Part shown: positions 1 through 10,187 of the stretch, in pieces
Position numbering within the stretch: the first letter of the stretch is position 1
Layout: each line of letters starts with the position of its first letter
DNA from: Lachnospira multipara ATCC 19207
GTDB taxonomy: Bacteria > Bacillota > Clostridia > Lachnospirales > Lachnospiraceae
DNA length: 64,000 nt
Direction of reading: 5' to 3'
NCBI RefSeq assembly: GCF_000424105.1
Contig: NZ_AUJG01000014.1
Span: 19,317-83,316 of the forward strand
The notes under the pieces: generated by a model
What the model saw: the letters and a program-made list of their open reading frames with translations, nothing else
The model's database searches: none
What the model was told of the DNA's origin: nothing
Translations under genes and position numbers: made by a program

Positions 1-1106
1 TTGTTTTCCCTATACATCTTGTAGACGATAGTACATGTACAACCTAGTGGCTGGTTTCTAAAGAATACAGGTGTGATGGTTTCAATTGAACCAAGTCTGT
101 GATGATCGATGATTTCCTGAATCTGTGCATTGTCGATACCAAAGACTGCCTGTGTCTTCTCGTTGTGATCCACAAGAATAATATTCTTCTTGCCTGCGCC
201 AAGTAAATTTCTACGAGAAATCATTCCCACATATTTACCCTCTTCGTCTTCGATTGGGAAATCTCTAAAACGCTTCTTAGCCATTATATCTTGAATGTCT
301 TCAATATAATCTCTTGTCTTAAAGCCTATAAGCTTTTCTCTCTGCTTCATAAAGAAGCTAACTGGAATAGCCTGGTTCATAAGTCTAGCTACTGTATATG
401 TGTCATATTCAGTGCTGATTACTATAACACCTCTGTCGCTTGCAATCTTAGAAATTGTATTAGATACTCTCGCACCTTCACATACAATAATACAACCAGC
501 GCTCATTTCAATAGCACAAAGCTGAGCTTCATATCTATTACCTAAAATAACGATATCGCCTTCATTAATCATCTCTTCTAGAATATCAGGGTTAGCAACA
601 CCAATAAGAAGCTTACCCTTTACGTAATTATTCTCCACATTACCTGTAACTACTTTACCATTTAATGTTTCAACGATATTAGTAAAGCTTGTATTAGATG
701 TAGCTAAAATCTTATTATCAAAAACCTCAAAATAAGATTTAGAAACGTCACCAATAGTTACAAGACCTTCAAGGTTCTCGCCTTCTGTAATAGGCAATGT
801 TACAACATCTAAACCTTTCATAAGTTCCCATGCTTTACGTACAGATAAGTCTCTATTAATACCTTTTGTTCTTCTAATCTCAATATCCTTTACCTGAGGA
901 CGTACATCTTTGATGTATTCTGGGGCCTTTAAGCCCGCCTTTTTTAATACGAACTGTGTCTCTTCGTTTAGATGACCAGCTCTTTTAGGCTCATATAATT
1001 CACTTTGAGTGATCTGATTTTTTAAATTAGCATAACTGATTGCTGAACAAATTGAATCTGTATCTGGATTCTTATGTCCTACAACCCATACTTTTGATTC
1101 GCCCAT
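1..1106 (-). CDS. Manganese-dependent inorganic pyrophosphatase with CBS/DRTGG insert (3' end outside window)
   Basis: This hydrolyses pyrophosphate to phosphate in the cytoplasm. The N-terminus reads MGESKVWVVGHKNPDTDS, the family II DHH-type motif, and further on DHHRLGSIET gives the second metal motif. The long stretch between them matches the CBS-DRTGG-CBS regulatory insert of clostridial family II enzymes, which in that subfamily binds adenine nucleotides. The start has a GGAGGTT ribosome site. About 368 residues are visible; the family usually has around 550, so the C-terminal DHHA2 part lies beyond the left edge. The family is clear; the regulatory behaviour is from the family, not seen here. 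Confidence 0.9.
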   Translation of the reverse strand, partial: MGESKVWVVGHKNPDTDSICSAISYANLKNQITQSELYEPKRAGHLNEETQFVLKKAGLKAPEYIKDVRPQVKDIEIRRTKGINRDLSVRKAWELMKGLDVVTLPITEGENLEGLVTIGDVSKSYFEVFDNKILATSNTSFTNIVETLNGKVVTGNVENNYVKGKLLIGVANPDILEEMINEGDIVILGNRYEAQLCAIEMSAGCIIVCEGARVSNTISKIASDRGVIVISTEYDTYTVARLMNQAIPVSFFMKQREKLIGFKTRDYIEDIQDIMAKKRFRDFPIEDEEGKYVGMISRRNLLGAGKKNIILVDHNEKTQAVFGIDNAQIQEIIDHHRLGSIETITPVFFRNQPLGCTCTIVYKMYREN

Positions 1107-1171
1107 ATAACCTCCACGTGCGAAAATTCGCTTCTTTATTTATCTTCTTTTCCCTTTAATTAGCCTACACA

Positions 1172-1200
1172 AGTATAGCATATTGTTAATAGTCTAACAA
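1172..1200 (-). promoter_or_regulatory. Sigma-A-type promoter for the pyrophosphatase gene
   Basis: On the minus strand TTGTTA and TATACT are separated by 17 bases, about 65 bases upstream of the start codon. Confidence 0.55.
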
Positions 1201-1308
1201 TCGTTTTAGTCATCTTTTTTGTATAATATTTCTCAATTATACGTTAATTTAGCAGAGATTTTTGGTCATTTTTTATTAAAAATTTGTTCACAGTTCGTTA
1301 ACTTTTTT

Positions 1309-3816
1309 CTAGCCCTGTAGTATCTTTCTTGCTCTCCTGCTATGGGTTAAAAGATATCCTATTATTTTGTTAGACAATCTTACAAGTACTAGAAGGATTC
1401 CAAGTCCAAGTGCCATAAAGACTACTGTTATCTGCCATTGGAAGAAATCTAGTATTGCTATCTTAAATAAATTTGGAGCCACAATTATAGTTAATACAAT
1501 TCCTACTACCATGGCGATGCAAAGTGCAAGTCTAAGTTTGTTTAATGGGTAGGAAACTCTAATTAAAGTTCCGATTCCCACTGCTAGCATAGACAGTATT
1601 GCCATGGTTGAAACAAGCTCGTGGCTTAAGCCCGTTAGATTTCCATATATTACAACTAGAACTACGATTATAAAATCCGCCAAACCGGATGGTAGAGCAT
1701 TTACAATAACATTAACTAGGAAATGGCCTCTAATTAGGCTCTTGTTTGGTTGAAGAGCTAAGAAGAAGGACGGAATTCCTATGGTAAATGCACCAAGTAG
1801 GGATAGCTGTGTTGGATATAGTGGGTATAAATTTGCCGCAATAAGTGTAAATATAGTTAGTAAGATTGAGAAAATGTTCTTTACTAGGAAGAGGCTTGCA
1901 GATCTTTGAATATTATTTACCACTCGTCTTCCTTCAGCCACCACCGATGGCATTCTTGAAAAGTCAGAGTCTAATAATACGATTTGCGCTGCATTTGCTG
2001 CTGCCTCACTACCTGTTGCGACGGCGATACTGCAATCTGCCTCTTTTAGAGCTAATACATCATTAACTCCATCCCCTGTCATAGCTACTGTTTTACCAGC
2101 TTCCTTAAGGGCCTTGATTATCATCTTCTTCTGTTCTGGAATTACACGGCCAAAGACTGTGTATTTGGCAACGGCTTTTTTAAGTTCCCTATAGCTTGTT
2201 AAGCTTGTTGCATCTATGTATTTATCTGCGTTTTGGATGCCAGCTTTTGCTGCAATCTTTGACGCAGTAATAGAATTGTCACCTGAAATTACCTTTATAT
2301 CTACGCCTTGTTCGGCGAAGTATTTAAAGGTCTCTGTTGCATTTTCTCTAATCTCATTCTCTAGGATTATAAAAGCCTTTGGTGTTATTGGCTTAGTTAG
2401 CGCCTTACCTTCTAGGATTTCACTTGTTTCGCCAAAGACTAATAATCTTGCGCCTTCTGAAGTTAGTGCCTTAATCTGCTCTTCGTATTTAGAAAAGTCA
2501 CTTGTTAGCACATATTCTGCGGCGCCAAAGACTAGAGATCTGTCTTTAAATATTGCTGCCGAGTATTTGCTTGCTGATGAAAATGGACAAACTATATCTG
2601 TTTTTTCATCATTATCCGCTGGCAAAAACTCCTGCTGAATGGCCTTCATTGTCTCGTTATCTGCTGCCATGCTAGCAGAGGCCATCCTGATTTCTCTAGA
2701 TACATTTTCATTTAAATCTTCATCTAGATAAATCACCTTGCTTACTGACATCTCGGGGTTTGTAATAGTTCCTGTCTTGTCCACGCAAAGGACGTTAACT
2801 CTAGCTAATGTCTCCACGCAATTCATCTCATGAATTAAAACTTGTTGTTTTGCAAGTCGCATAATTGAGACTACCAAGGTGATACTTGCTAGTAAATAGA
2901 GGCCTTCCGGTATCATGCCCACTAGTGAGGCAACTGTGGATACCACCCCTTCTTTTATTGAGTAGCCTAAAAAATATACTGCTCGTATATACATAATCAA
3001 TCCTAAAGGCACGATAATCACGCCGATTAAGGTTACCATTCGATTTAGAGAATCGATCATGTTAGTTTTCGTTTTCTTTCTTGTGGCTTTCGCCTCAGCA
3101 TTTAACTTAGCCGCATAGGCTTCATCTCCAACTGCTGTAAGCACTGCTCTACACTGTCCTGACACAATAAAACTGCCTGATAATAACAAATCTCCGGCCT
3201 CTTTAATTACATCATCTGACTCCCCTGTAAGTAGAGACTCATTTACCCTAACTGTTCCACTCCTGATTACTGAATCTGCGCAGACCTGATTTCCTGCGCT
3301 AAACACACACATATCTCCACGAACCAAGGTCCAAGAGTCCACCACTGTTTCACGGCCATCTCTTATAACCCTAGTTTTTGGAGCATTCACAACATTTATC
3401 TTATCTAAAACTTTCTTAGCCCTTATCTCCTGAACTATACCTATGATGGTATTCCAGATGATAATAGGCATAAATGTTATATCTGTATAAGATTTTACTA
3501 AGCATAATAAAACTGCAAAAGTAATAAAGATTAAATTGAAGTAGGTAAAAATGTTACTAAAAATTATCTGCTTTATAGTCTTAGAGGGCTTATTAGTTGA
3601 AATATTACTAAGCCCCTCTAAGTTTCTTTTACGTACTTCCACCTTAGACAAACCGCTATCTATGTCGGTTTGCAGTAATGCATCGTTATTAATATACTCT
3701 TCTGTACTTCCTCTAAAATTAGCTACTCTATTAGCTATCTTTCCGACAACTTTACTGTCCGCAACGTTGTCGACTGCTTTTCTCACTGTTATATATTTTT
3801 TATTTCTCATACTCAA
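1309..3816 (-). CDS. Cation-translocating P-type ATPase
   Basis: An ATP-driven cation pump of the plasma membrane. Visible motifs in order are TGES in the actuator domain, PEGL in the fourth core membrane helix, the phosphorylation motif DKTGT near residue 345, and TGDGVND in the hinge. PEGL followed by YLLAS resembles the CtpE-like calcium pump group more than heavy-metal pumps, and there is no CPC motif or N-terminal metal-binding domain. The length of 835 residues is normal. The first codon is TTG; an ATG two codons inside (3810) is an equally good start, and neither has a strong ribosome site. The ion is inferred only (calcium or manganese likely). Confidence 0.85.
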   Translation of the reverse strand: MSMRNKKYITVRKAVDNVADSKVVGKIANRVANFRGSTEEYINNDALLQTDIDSGLSKVEVRKRNLEGLSNISTNKPSKTIKQIIFSNIFTYFNLIFITFAVLLCLVKSYTDITFMPIIIWNTIIGIVQEIRAKKVLDKINVVNAPKTRVIRDGRETVVDSWTLVRGDMCVFSAGNQVCADSVIRSGTVRVNESLLTGESDDVIKEAGDLLLSGSFIVSGQCRAVLTAVGDEAYAAKLNAEAKATRKKTKTNMIDSLNRMVTLIGVIIVPLGLIMYIRAVYFLGYSIKEGVVSTVASLVGMIPEGLYLLASITLVVSIMRLAKQQVLIHEMNCVETLARVNVLCVDKTGTITNPEMSVSKVIYLDEDLNENVSREIRMASASMAADNETMKAIQQEFLPADNDEKTDIVCPFSSASKYSAAIFKDRSLVFGAAEYVLTSDFSKYEEQIKALTSEGARLLVFGETSEILEGKALTKPITPKAFIILENEIRENATETFKYFAEQGVDIKVISGDNSITASKIAAKAGIQNADKYIDATSLTSYRELKKAVAKYTVFGRVIPEQKKMIIKALKEAGKTVAMTGDGVNDVLALKEADCSIAVATGSEAAANAAQIVLLDSDFSRMPSVVAEGRRVVNNIQRSASLFLVKNIFSILLTIFTLIAANLYPLYPTQLSLLGAFTIGIPSFFLALQPNKSLIRGHFLVNVIVNALPSGLADFIIVVLVVIYGNLTGLSHELVSTMAILSMLAVGIGTLIRVSYPLNKLRLALCIAMVVGIVLTIIVAPNLFKIAILDFFQWQITVVFMALGLGILLVLVRLSNKIIGYLLTHSRRARKILQG

Positions 3817-3866
3817 TTACCATACGTAAGTTTACACTTATGTCTTAATTAAAGTAATCTCACTTT

Positions 3867-4712
3867 CTATTCTTTACTATATTCAATTGCCTTTGACACT
3901 TTATTTATTACTATTATAGCACCAATTGTTACAATTGTCTTAACAATAAAGCTAATTGCTATACTTGTTACTGATCTATAGTCATATACAGTAAATGAAA
4001 GAATTGATACGAGCTGAATTGCAATTGCATACCAACTCCACATGTAATTAATGTTCTTCTTCATTGCACCAAAAGTTGCAACCATAAGGAAGAGATTTAA
4101 GAATAAATCAAGTACTGCTGCAAGGCCAAGTAATGCCCAAATTGTTTCTGGTGCATAGAATAACTGGCTAAATGTGTCAGCAAGGCTTGTTATGTTAGCT
4201 TCTGTTAAACCTTCTGTAAGGCCTGAAATAAAGTCTGTTGTAACTTCGCCCTGGTTAATTAAAACCTGAGCATTAACATAGAATGCAAATATACTTAAGC
4301 CATAGCTAAAGATGCCCTGTCCAATACCAATACCTAACCCTGCAAGATAAACATCTCCTGGACGCTCATATCTTGAAATCATCATCTTTAAGATGAACCA
4401 TCTTGCAATTCCCATACCGATAGCAAGGAAAATTGCCTGCACTAGATTATATGCACTCTGATTATAACTAAAGGCATAGTCAATGGATGGAATCATTGCA
4501 AGAGCTGATACCACCAACTGAGAGAATATAAATCCAAAAATACCATAAGTTACAATACCAAATAAAAATGGAACAACTCGTCCATTCCATCTTCTAAAAA
4601 TAATAATTGTGGCAACAATAATAACTGATAAGAATAATATTCCTCCCGCAGTTATAAATGATAATACGTCACCTGATAAAGTCTTCCCTATAAATTCATT
4701 AAAACTTTCCAT
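3867..4712 (-). CDS. Multi-pass membrane protein, possibly YhfC-like
   Basis: A 281-residue protein with about seven hydrophobic segments and a good AAGGAAGG ribosome site. The central part (ARWFILKMM, then GLGIGIGQGIF) follows the spacing of the YhfC/DUF2324 putative intramembrane peptidase family, where an acidic pair before the arginine and a histidine in GxGHGG would be expected. Those residues are missing here: the sequence has GMGIAR and GIGQG. It may be an inactive relative or a different family. No neighbour suggests a role, and the function is unknown. Confidence 0.5.
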   Translation of the reverse strand: MESFNEFIGKTLSGDVLSFITAGGILFLSVIIVATIIIFRRWNGRVVPFLFGIVTYGIFGFIFSQLVVSALAMIPSIDYAFSYNQSAYNLVQAIFLAIGMGIARWFILKMMISRYERPGDVYLAGLGIGIGQGIFSYGLSIFAFYVNAQVLINQGEVTTDFISGLTEGLTEANITSLADTFSQLFYAPETIWALLGLAAVLDLFLNLFLMVATFGAMKKNINYMWSWYAIAIQLVSILSFTVYDYRSVTSIAISFIVKTIVTIGAIIVINKVSKAIEYSKE

Positions 4713-4841
4713 TATTAATCTACCTTCCTTATTATTGGGGCCTTTAGAAATGCTACAAAAGACCTATATAAAATAATAACAGATAGCGCCTTAATCGTCT
4801 ATTCTAGCTTTATAAACTTCTTATAAAAAGGCATTAAAAAA

Positions 4842-4870
4842 GAAGCTGTAAAGAAATCCTTTACAGCTTC
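4842..4870 (-). terminator. Rho-independent terminator of the cold-shock gene
   Basis: A perfect 12-bp stem (GAAGCTGTAAAG and its complement) with a 5-base loop is followed on the minus strand by six T residues. It lies about 80 bases after the cold-shock gene stop. Confidence 0.85.
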
Positions 4871-4952
4871 GTCCTCTTTTACTATCTTTTCTCAATATAT
4901 CTATCCGCCTAAGCCTCGATTCATTGGAAAAAGGTACGTCATAACCCCCAGA

Positions 4953-5150
4953 TTAGAGCTTTGTAACGTTAGTAGCCTGAGGTCCCTTAGCGCCTTCTGT
5001 GATATCAAACTCAACTGAAGCACCTTCCTCTAATGACTTAAATCCTTCCATGTTAAGACCAGAGTAATGTACGAATACATCCTTTCCTGATTCATCAGAG
5101 ATAAAGCCATAGCCCTTCTGGTTATTAAACCACTTTACTGTACCTTTCAT
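4953..5150 (-). CDS. Cold-shock domain protein
   Basis: A 65-residue single cold-shock domain that binds single-stranded RNA or DNA and acts as an RNA chaperone. RNP1 (KGYGFI) and RNP2 (VFVHY) are both intact, with the usual N-terminal MKGTVKWFN. It is a single-gene unit: it has its own promoter about 80 bases upstream, a roughly 75-base leader, a ribosome site GGAGGTACTATTAA, and its own terminator. Whether it is cold-induced or constitutive cannot be told. Confidence 0.95.
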   Translation of the reverse strand: MKGTVKWFNNQKGYGFISDESGKDVFVHYSGLNMEGFKSLEEGASVEFDITEGAKGPQATNVTKL

Positions 5151-5227
5151 TTAATAGTACCTCCATAAAATATCTAGTTGTTCTTAGTAAGTTAAGGTTC
5201 CCCTCCCTTAATAAAAATACCTTAATT

Positions 5228-5256
5228 ATCTTAACATTTGCTTTATTGTATGTCAA
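5228..5256 (-). promoter_or_regulatory. Sigma-A promoter of the cold-shock gene
   Basis: TTGACA and TAAGAT with a 17-base spacer on the minus strand. Confidence 0.75.
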
Positions 5257-5300
5257 TAAGTTATAGTATTTCTCATACCATGTTTTTAGTTTTGTACAAT

Positions 5301-7364
5301 CTAAGCAGCTAGGCGGAGGAAGCGATCATCTAGCGCATCTTCGTTAGTGGAAGTCGGAACCGTATACATTACACGGCTAAGCTCGGTACCATCTGAATCA
5401 ATTTGGGCAACAGATACGATATCACCTTCATTAACTGAGGCATTCTCTACCTTTAGGAGCCTATCATTAATCTTCTCTGTCGTATACTTCTTGTTATTTA
5501 TAAATACCGTTGAGTAGTCATTAAAGTAAGTTCCTTCCACATACAGGTCTCCATCATATTCATAGGTTCCCGTTATAGAAATTGTGTCTAGACCATAGTG
5601 TAAGTTAGTTGCTGTATATGGGCTTTCACCTTCGTAAATATCCTGATCTCCGTAGAGGATATCATATTCAAGAATTGTAAGATTCTTTAAATAGTCCTCT
5701 GAGTTATGGCTTGTCTGGTGATATTTAAAGATATTACCCTCTGAAATTCCTAATCTTTCAAATACGTAAGCAGTTAACTGATATGCTTCAAGGTCAACAT
5801 CTTCCTTTTCCATATCGAAATTACTCCACATTACATATTCAGTCTCATAGATACTGTTATGTTTCATATCTGAATCTGTTAAGTTAAAGGTTGGAAGATG
5901 ATCACCATACATTACAAGTACAGTCTTCTCATCACGCTGAGATAACATATCTGTTAACTCGCCAATAAACTTATCCATATCATGAATCATGTTAACGTAA
6001 TATTCAAAGCCTGTCTGATTCGCAGAATCAGGGAAATTGCTAATTGTAATTTCTGGTGTATAACCTTCAGGATATTCATTAGGATAATCACCATGTCCTT
6101 CAACAGATATTGTATAGATATAATCTGAACCATCTGTAGAATTAAGGGCTTTTTCAAGGTATTCTGTTAAGATTTCATCCTTTGCCCAGTTTCCATTAGG
6201 TGTAAGCTCAATTCCATCCATATATTCTATTGGTGTAAATGTATCGTAGCCTAAATGTGTAAATACCTTATTTCTTGTATAGAAAGTAGCATCGTTATTA
6301 TGAACCACGTGAGTTGTATAGCCAAGATTTTTAAGGGCATAAGCTGCCGACTCACAAACCTTGTTTTGTAATACTGTCTTATATGGGTATTCACCAGGTC
6401 CAAAGTCATCAAGATTCATACCTGTCTGAACTTCAAACTCAGTATTTACTGTACCTGCACCAAATACAGGAACTGATAAATAACCTGATGTAAACTCGCT
6501 TTGTAATCTATTGAAGTTTGGAAGTACCTGTTCAGATACCTCTAATCCATTAATCTCAGTTGGATCAAAGAAAGATTCAAGCTGAAGGAAAATGATATTA
6601 GGTGTCTCTTGTGCAGTTTCCTCATTAGTTGTTGTACTATCAATAGTTTCTTTTAGGTTTTCTACATATTCTTCCGAATAATCAGAATCCTTACTTACAC
6701 CTCTATTTAATACACTTGTTGTAAAGCAATAAGTGAAACCGTAATTTTGGAAAGCATTTGATAAGTTACCAAAATCAGTTCCCATTACATTATGTAAAAG
6801 AAATGTTGCAATTGTTGCATATGTAAAAAGAATTACTAAAGCTGACTGGAAAAACCCAAATAGGAAGAATCTTCTTCTTGAAAGCTCTGTTTCTACCTTG
6901 CCTGTCTTTCTAAAGAGAATGATAAGTAGGGCAATTACAGCAACTATTAAAACAATGATAAAGACAATGTTAATAAGTGTTAAATACATTGGCGCAACCT
7001 TTACTGCATCATCAATAAGTAAAAAATCCATTGCTGTAAATGGAGTTTTACGTGTTGATTTTACAATAAAGTTAGTTACTGCAAGACCTAACCAGCCCAC
7101 TGAAATCAAAGTGTAAACAAAAGCTCTCTTCTTAAACATCATACCAATACTTAAGCATGAAGCTATAATTAGCATGTTTACTAAGAAAATAACAGGTGAT
7201 GTAAATGGCATCCAAATGCCTGATAAATTTCTCTTATTAAGGCACTCAATTATCATAGTAACAATTATTGAGTAACAAACTGGATGGATAATATCATATG
7301 TCCATATTTTCTTGAAAAAATTCTTTAAGACTTCCCATACTTTTAAGTCTTTTATCTTATCCAT
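5301..7364 (-). CDS. LTA synthase / phosphoglycerol transferase family sulfatase
   Basis: A membrane-anchored sulfatase-fold enzyme that transfers phosphoglycerol-type groups onto cell-surface polymers. About five N-terminal membrane helices (to about residue 200) precede an extracellular catalytic domain. Family motifs are present: PNIIFLQLESF (metal site), GAGTVNTEFE with the expected nucleophile threonine, EGHGDYP, and YGDHLPTF. About 90 C-terminal residues form an extra beta-rich tail. The ribosome site is AAGGAGG. It follows glnS but is separated by a terminator, so it is probably its own unit. Substrate (lipoteichoic acid or another polymer) is not determinable. Confidence 0.85.
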   Translation of the reverse strand: MDKIKDLKVWEVLKNFFKKIWTYDIIHPVCYSIIVTMIIECLNKRNLSGIWMPFTSPVIFLVNMLIIASCLSIGMMFKKRAFVYTLISVGWLGLAVTNFIVKSTRKTPFTAMDFLLIDDAVKVAPMYLTLINIVFIIVLIVAVIALLIILFRKTGKVETELSRRRFFLFGFFQSALVILFTYATIATFLLHNVMGTDFGNLSNAFQNYGFTYCFTTSVLNRGVSKDSDYSEEYVENLKETIDSTTTNEETAQETPNIIFLQLESFFDPTEINGLEVSEQVLPNFNRLQSEFTSGYLSVPVFGAGTVNTEFEVQTGMNLDDFGPGEYPYKTVLQNKVCESAAYALKNLGYTTHVVHNNDATFYTRNKVFTHLGYDTFTPIEYMDGIELTPNGNWAKDEILTEYLEKALNSTDGSDYIYTISVEGHGDYPNEYPEGYTPEITISNFPDSANQTGFEYYVNMIHDMDKFIGELTDMLSQRDEKTVLVMYGDHLPTFNLTDSDMKHNSIYETEYVMWSNFDMEKEDVDLEAYQLTAYVFERLGISEGNIFKYHQTSHNSEDYLKNLTILEYDILYGDQDIYEGESPYTATNLHYGLDTISITGTYEYDGDLYVEGTYFNDYSTVFINNKKYTTEKINDRLLKVENASVNEGDIVSVAQIDSDGTELSRVMYTVPTSTNEDALDDRFLRLAA

Positions 7365-7407
7365 ATATTCCTCCTTAATGTCTATTATTCGAGTAAAAAC
7401 AAAAAAA

Positions 7408-7433
7408 GGGCAGAAGCCAAATGGTTTCTGCCC
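7408..7433 (-). terminator. Terminator after glnS
   Basis: An 11-bp GC-rich stem (GGGCAGAAGCC) with a 4-base loop is followed by seven T residues on the minus strand, directly after the glnS stop. Confidence 0.9.
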
Positions 7434-7439
7434 TAATTA

Positions 7440-9104
7440 TTACTTAGTCAACTTAAATGAACTCTTTAGCGAAACAATTCTGTTAAATACAGGTACGCCT
7501 TCCTTTGAGTCCTTGTTATCAACGCAGAAATATCCATTTCTTACGAACTGGAACTTATCTTCTGCTACAGAGTTGATAAGCTCAGGTTCAACTATTGCAT
7601 CTTTAATTATTGTTAATGAATTAGGATTTATATTCATAGAGCCATCCTCTTCGTTATAAACGCCCTTCTCCTCATCAATAATATTCTCATATAATCTTAC
7701 CTCAGCTTTTTTGCCCTCAGTTGCTGATACCCAATGGATAGTACCCTTAACCTTACGGCCTTCAACATTTCCTCCTTTAGTTTCTGGATCGTAAGTACAG
7801 TGAATCTCTGTAATCTTACCATCTGCATCTTTAGTGTAATCTACGCAAGTAAGAAGATATGCATTCATGAAACGAACTTCGTTACCTGGGAATAATCTGA
7901 AATACTTCTTAGGTGGTTCTTCCATGAAATCTTCTCTCTCAATAAATAGCTCTTTAGTAAACGGAACTTTTCTAGTTCCCATCTCAGGATTCTCCTGATT
8001 GTTAGGAACTTCCATATATTCAACCTGACCCTCTGGATAGTTATCAACGATAACCTTAACTGGATCAAGAATTGCCATCATTCTCTTAGCCTTTGGCTTT
8101 AAGTCTTCTCTGATACAGTATTCAAGCATTGGATACTCAACTGCACCCTGTGACTTTGTAACACCTACAAGCTTTGTAAACATCTTAATTGACTCTGGTG
8201 TAAATCCTCTTCTTCTAAGTGCTGCAATTGACACAAGTCTTGGATCATCCCATCCATCAACTACGCCATCCTCTACAAGCTTTTTGATGTAACGCTTACC
8301 AGTTACAACATTTTCAAGGTAAAGCTTTGCAAATTCAATCTGCTTTGGTGGGTTCTCATACTCAAGTTCTCTTACAACCCAGTCATATAAAGGTCTGTGG
8401 TCTTCAAACTCAAGTGTACAAATTGAATGAGAAACGCCTTCAATAGCATCTTCAATAGGATGAGCAAAATCATACATAGGATAAATGCACCAAGTATCAC
8501 CTGTTCTGTGATGTGTCATGTGAGCAACTCTATAAATAACAGGATCTCTCATATTGATATTAGGGCTTGCCATATCGATCTTAGCTCTTAAAACCTTAGT
8601 ACCATCTTCAAACTTACCATTCTTCATATCTTCAAAAAGAGCTAAATTCTCTTCTACTGATCTGTCTCTATATGGTGAGTTCTTACCTGGTTCTGTAAGT
8701 GTTCCTCTGTACTGTCTAATCTCTTCTGCAGATAAGTCACATACGAATGCCTTACCCTTCTTAATTAACTTAACTGCTGCCTCGTACATCTGCTGGAAAT
8801 ATCCTGATGCAAATAATACGTCGCCATGCCATTTAGCACCAAGCCATTCAACGTCCTTCTTAATTGATTCAACGAACTCTTCCTTCTCTTTAGTAGGATT
8901 AGTATCATCAAATCTCATATTAAACTGACCGTTGTACTCAGTTGCTAAACCATAATTTAAAAGAATCGACTTAGCATGTCCAATATGAAGGTAGCCATTA
9001 GGTTCTGGTGGGAATCTAGTAATGACTTTCTTGCAATGCCCTTCTTCTATATCTTTATCAATAATCTGTTCAATGAAATTCTTGGAAACAACCTCGTTTT
9101 CCAT
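7440..9104 (-). CDS. glnS: Glutaminyl-tRNA synthetase
   Basis: Charges tRNA-Gln with glutamine directly. The class I motif is [15 protein letters not shown]; the second motif is VTGKRY in place of the common MSKRK, followed by GWDDPRL. The C-terminal anticodon-binding beta-barrels are complete, giving about 555 residues. I chose the ATG at 9104 (MENEVVSKN) because GGAGGAAC stands before it; the longer reading frame upstream has no ribosome site. It is notable because the window also encodes GatCAB, which in many Firmicutes replaces GlnRS. The matching tRNA-Gln(TTG) is at 59544-59615. Confidence 0.95.
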   Translation of the reverse strand: MENEVVSKNFIEQIIDKDIEEGHCKKVITRFPPEPNGYLHIGHAKSILLNYGLATEYNGQFNMRFDDTNPTKEKEEFVESIKKDVEWLGAKWHGDVLFASGYFQQMYEAAVKLIKKGKAFVCDLSAEEIRQYRGTLTEPGKNSPYRDRSVEENLALFEDMKNGKFEDGTKVLRAKIDMASPNINMRDPVIYRVAHMTHHRTGDTWCIYPMYDFAHPIEDAIEGVSHSICTLEFEDHRPLYDWVVRELEYENPPKQIEFAKLYLENVVTGKRYIKKLVEDGVVDGWDDPRLVSIAALRRRGFTPESIKMFTKLVGVTKSQGAVEYPMLEYCIREDLKPKAKRMMAILDPVKVIVDNYPEGQVEYMEVPNNQENPEMGTRKVPFTKELFIEREDFMEEPPKKYFRLFPGNEVRFMNAYLLTCVDYTKDADGKITEIHCTYDPETKGGNVEGRKVKGTIHWVSATEGKKAEVRLYENIIDEEKGVYNEEDGSMNINPNSLTIIKDAIVEPELINSVAEDKFQFVRNGYFCVDNKDSKEGVPVFNRIVSLKSSFKLTK

Positions 9105-9242
9105 AAATAATGTTCCTCCGTTTTCTAATATGCCATTAGCAATAATCGTTTTTATTCGAATTTTAGCAAAATACAAAAGTTATTGTACCCCAAAAGCCTT
9201 AGTTCGTAAAGTTATAAGCTAATTAAAATCTAGTAAATTAGA

Positions 9243-10121
9243 TTAGTGTGTAGCTTTATTATACATGTCCTGTAACTCATCAATAGTGAAATTGTAATGA
9301 GTATTACAGAAATGACAGTTAACCTCGATTGGCTTATTGTCAGCAATCATCTTAGATAATTCTTCTCTACCGATACTAATTACAGCCTTAGAAACTCTTT
9401 CCTTAGAGCAGTTACACTTAAAGCCAGTATCAATAGTATCAAGGATTTCAAGATCCATGTCTCCTAAAATGTGCTCTAAGATCTGTTCTGGACTCATACC
9501 CTCTTCAAGCATGTAAGTAATTGACTTAACGCTCTTAATTCTTTCTTCAAGCTTATCAATAAATTCCTCACTAGCATTAGGCATAAGCTGAATAATAAAA
9601 CCACCCGCTTCTCTTACAGTATTATCATTATTCATAAGTACGCCAAGACCTACTGATGATGGAACCTGTTCTGAAGTTGCAAAATAATATGTTAAATCCT
9701 CAGCGATTTCACTTGTAATAAGGATTGTATCACCAATATATGGTTCTCTAAGTCCGATATCCTTAATTACTGATAAAACACCGATACCTACAGCACCTGC
9801 AATATCAATCTTACCGTCCTTTAGTGGAAGCATAACCTCAGGATTTGCAACCATACCCTTAACTTCACCCTTAGCGTTGGCAGTAACTGTCATAGCGCCA
9901 ATAGGTCCATTACCCTTAATCTGGATTGTAAGCACATCGTCGTCATTCTTCATCATTGTACCCATCATTGCGCCACCTGCAAGTAATCTACCAAGGGCTA
10001 TAGTTCCAATAGGGCTCATGTTGTGACGGCTTCTAGCTTCTTCTACTGTATTCTTACATGTAATAGCAAAGGCTCTAACCTGTCCGCCTGCTGCTGTTGC
10101 TCTTACTATATAGTCTTTCAT
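9243..10121 (-). CDS. hslO: Hsp33 redox-regulated chaperone
   Basis: A cytoplasmic holdase chaperone activated by oxidation. The 292-residue length is normal. The C-terminal zinc-thiol switch is intact, with CNC near residue 236 and CHFC near residue 268. The ribosome site is AAAGGAAA. It follows the methyltransferase gene by about 66 bases and is probably co-transcribed with it. The role in oxidative stress is family knowledge. Confidence 0.95.
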   Translation of the reverse strand: MKDYIVRATAAGGQVRAFAITCKNTVEEARSRHNMSPIGTIALGRLLAGGAMMGTMMKNDDDVLTIQIKGNGPIGAMTVTANAKGEVKGMVANPEVMLPLKDGKIDIAGAVGIGVLSVIKDIGLREPYIGDTILITSEIAEDLTYYFATSEQVPSSVGLGVLMNNDNTVREAGGFIIQLMPNASEEFIDKLEERIKSVKSITYMLEEGMSPEQILEHILGDMDLEILDTIDTGFKCNCSKERVSKAVISIGREELSKMIADNKPIEVNCHFCNTHYNFTIDELQDMYNKATH

Positions 10122-10187
10122 CTTAGTTTCCTTTCTATGTTTAATTAAATTAATCTGCTACTTTTATTCTTAGAAACATTTTCCTAA

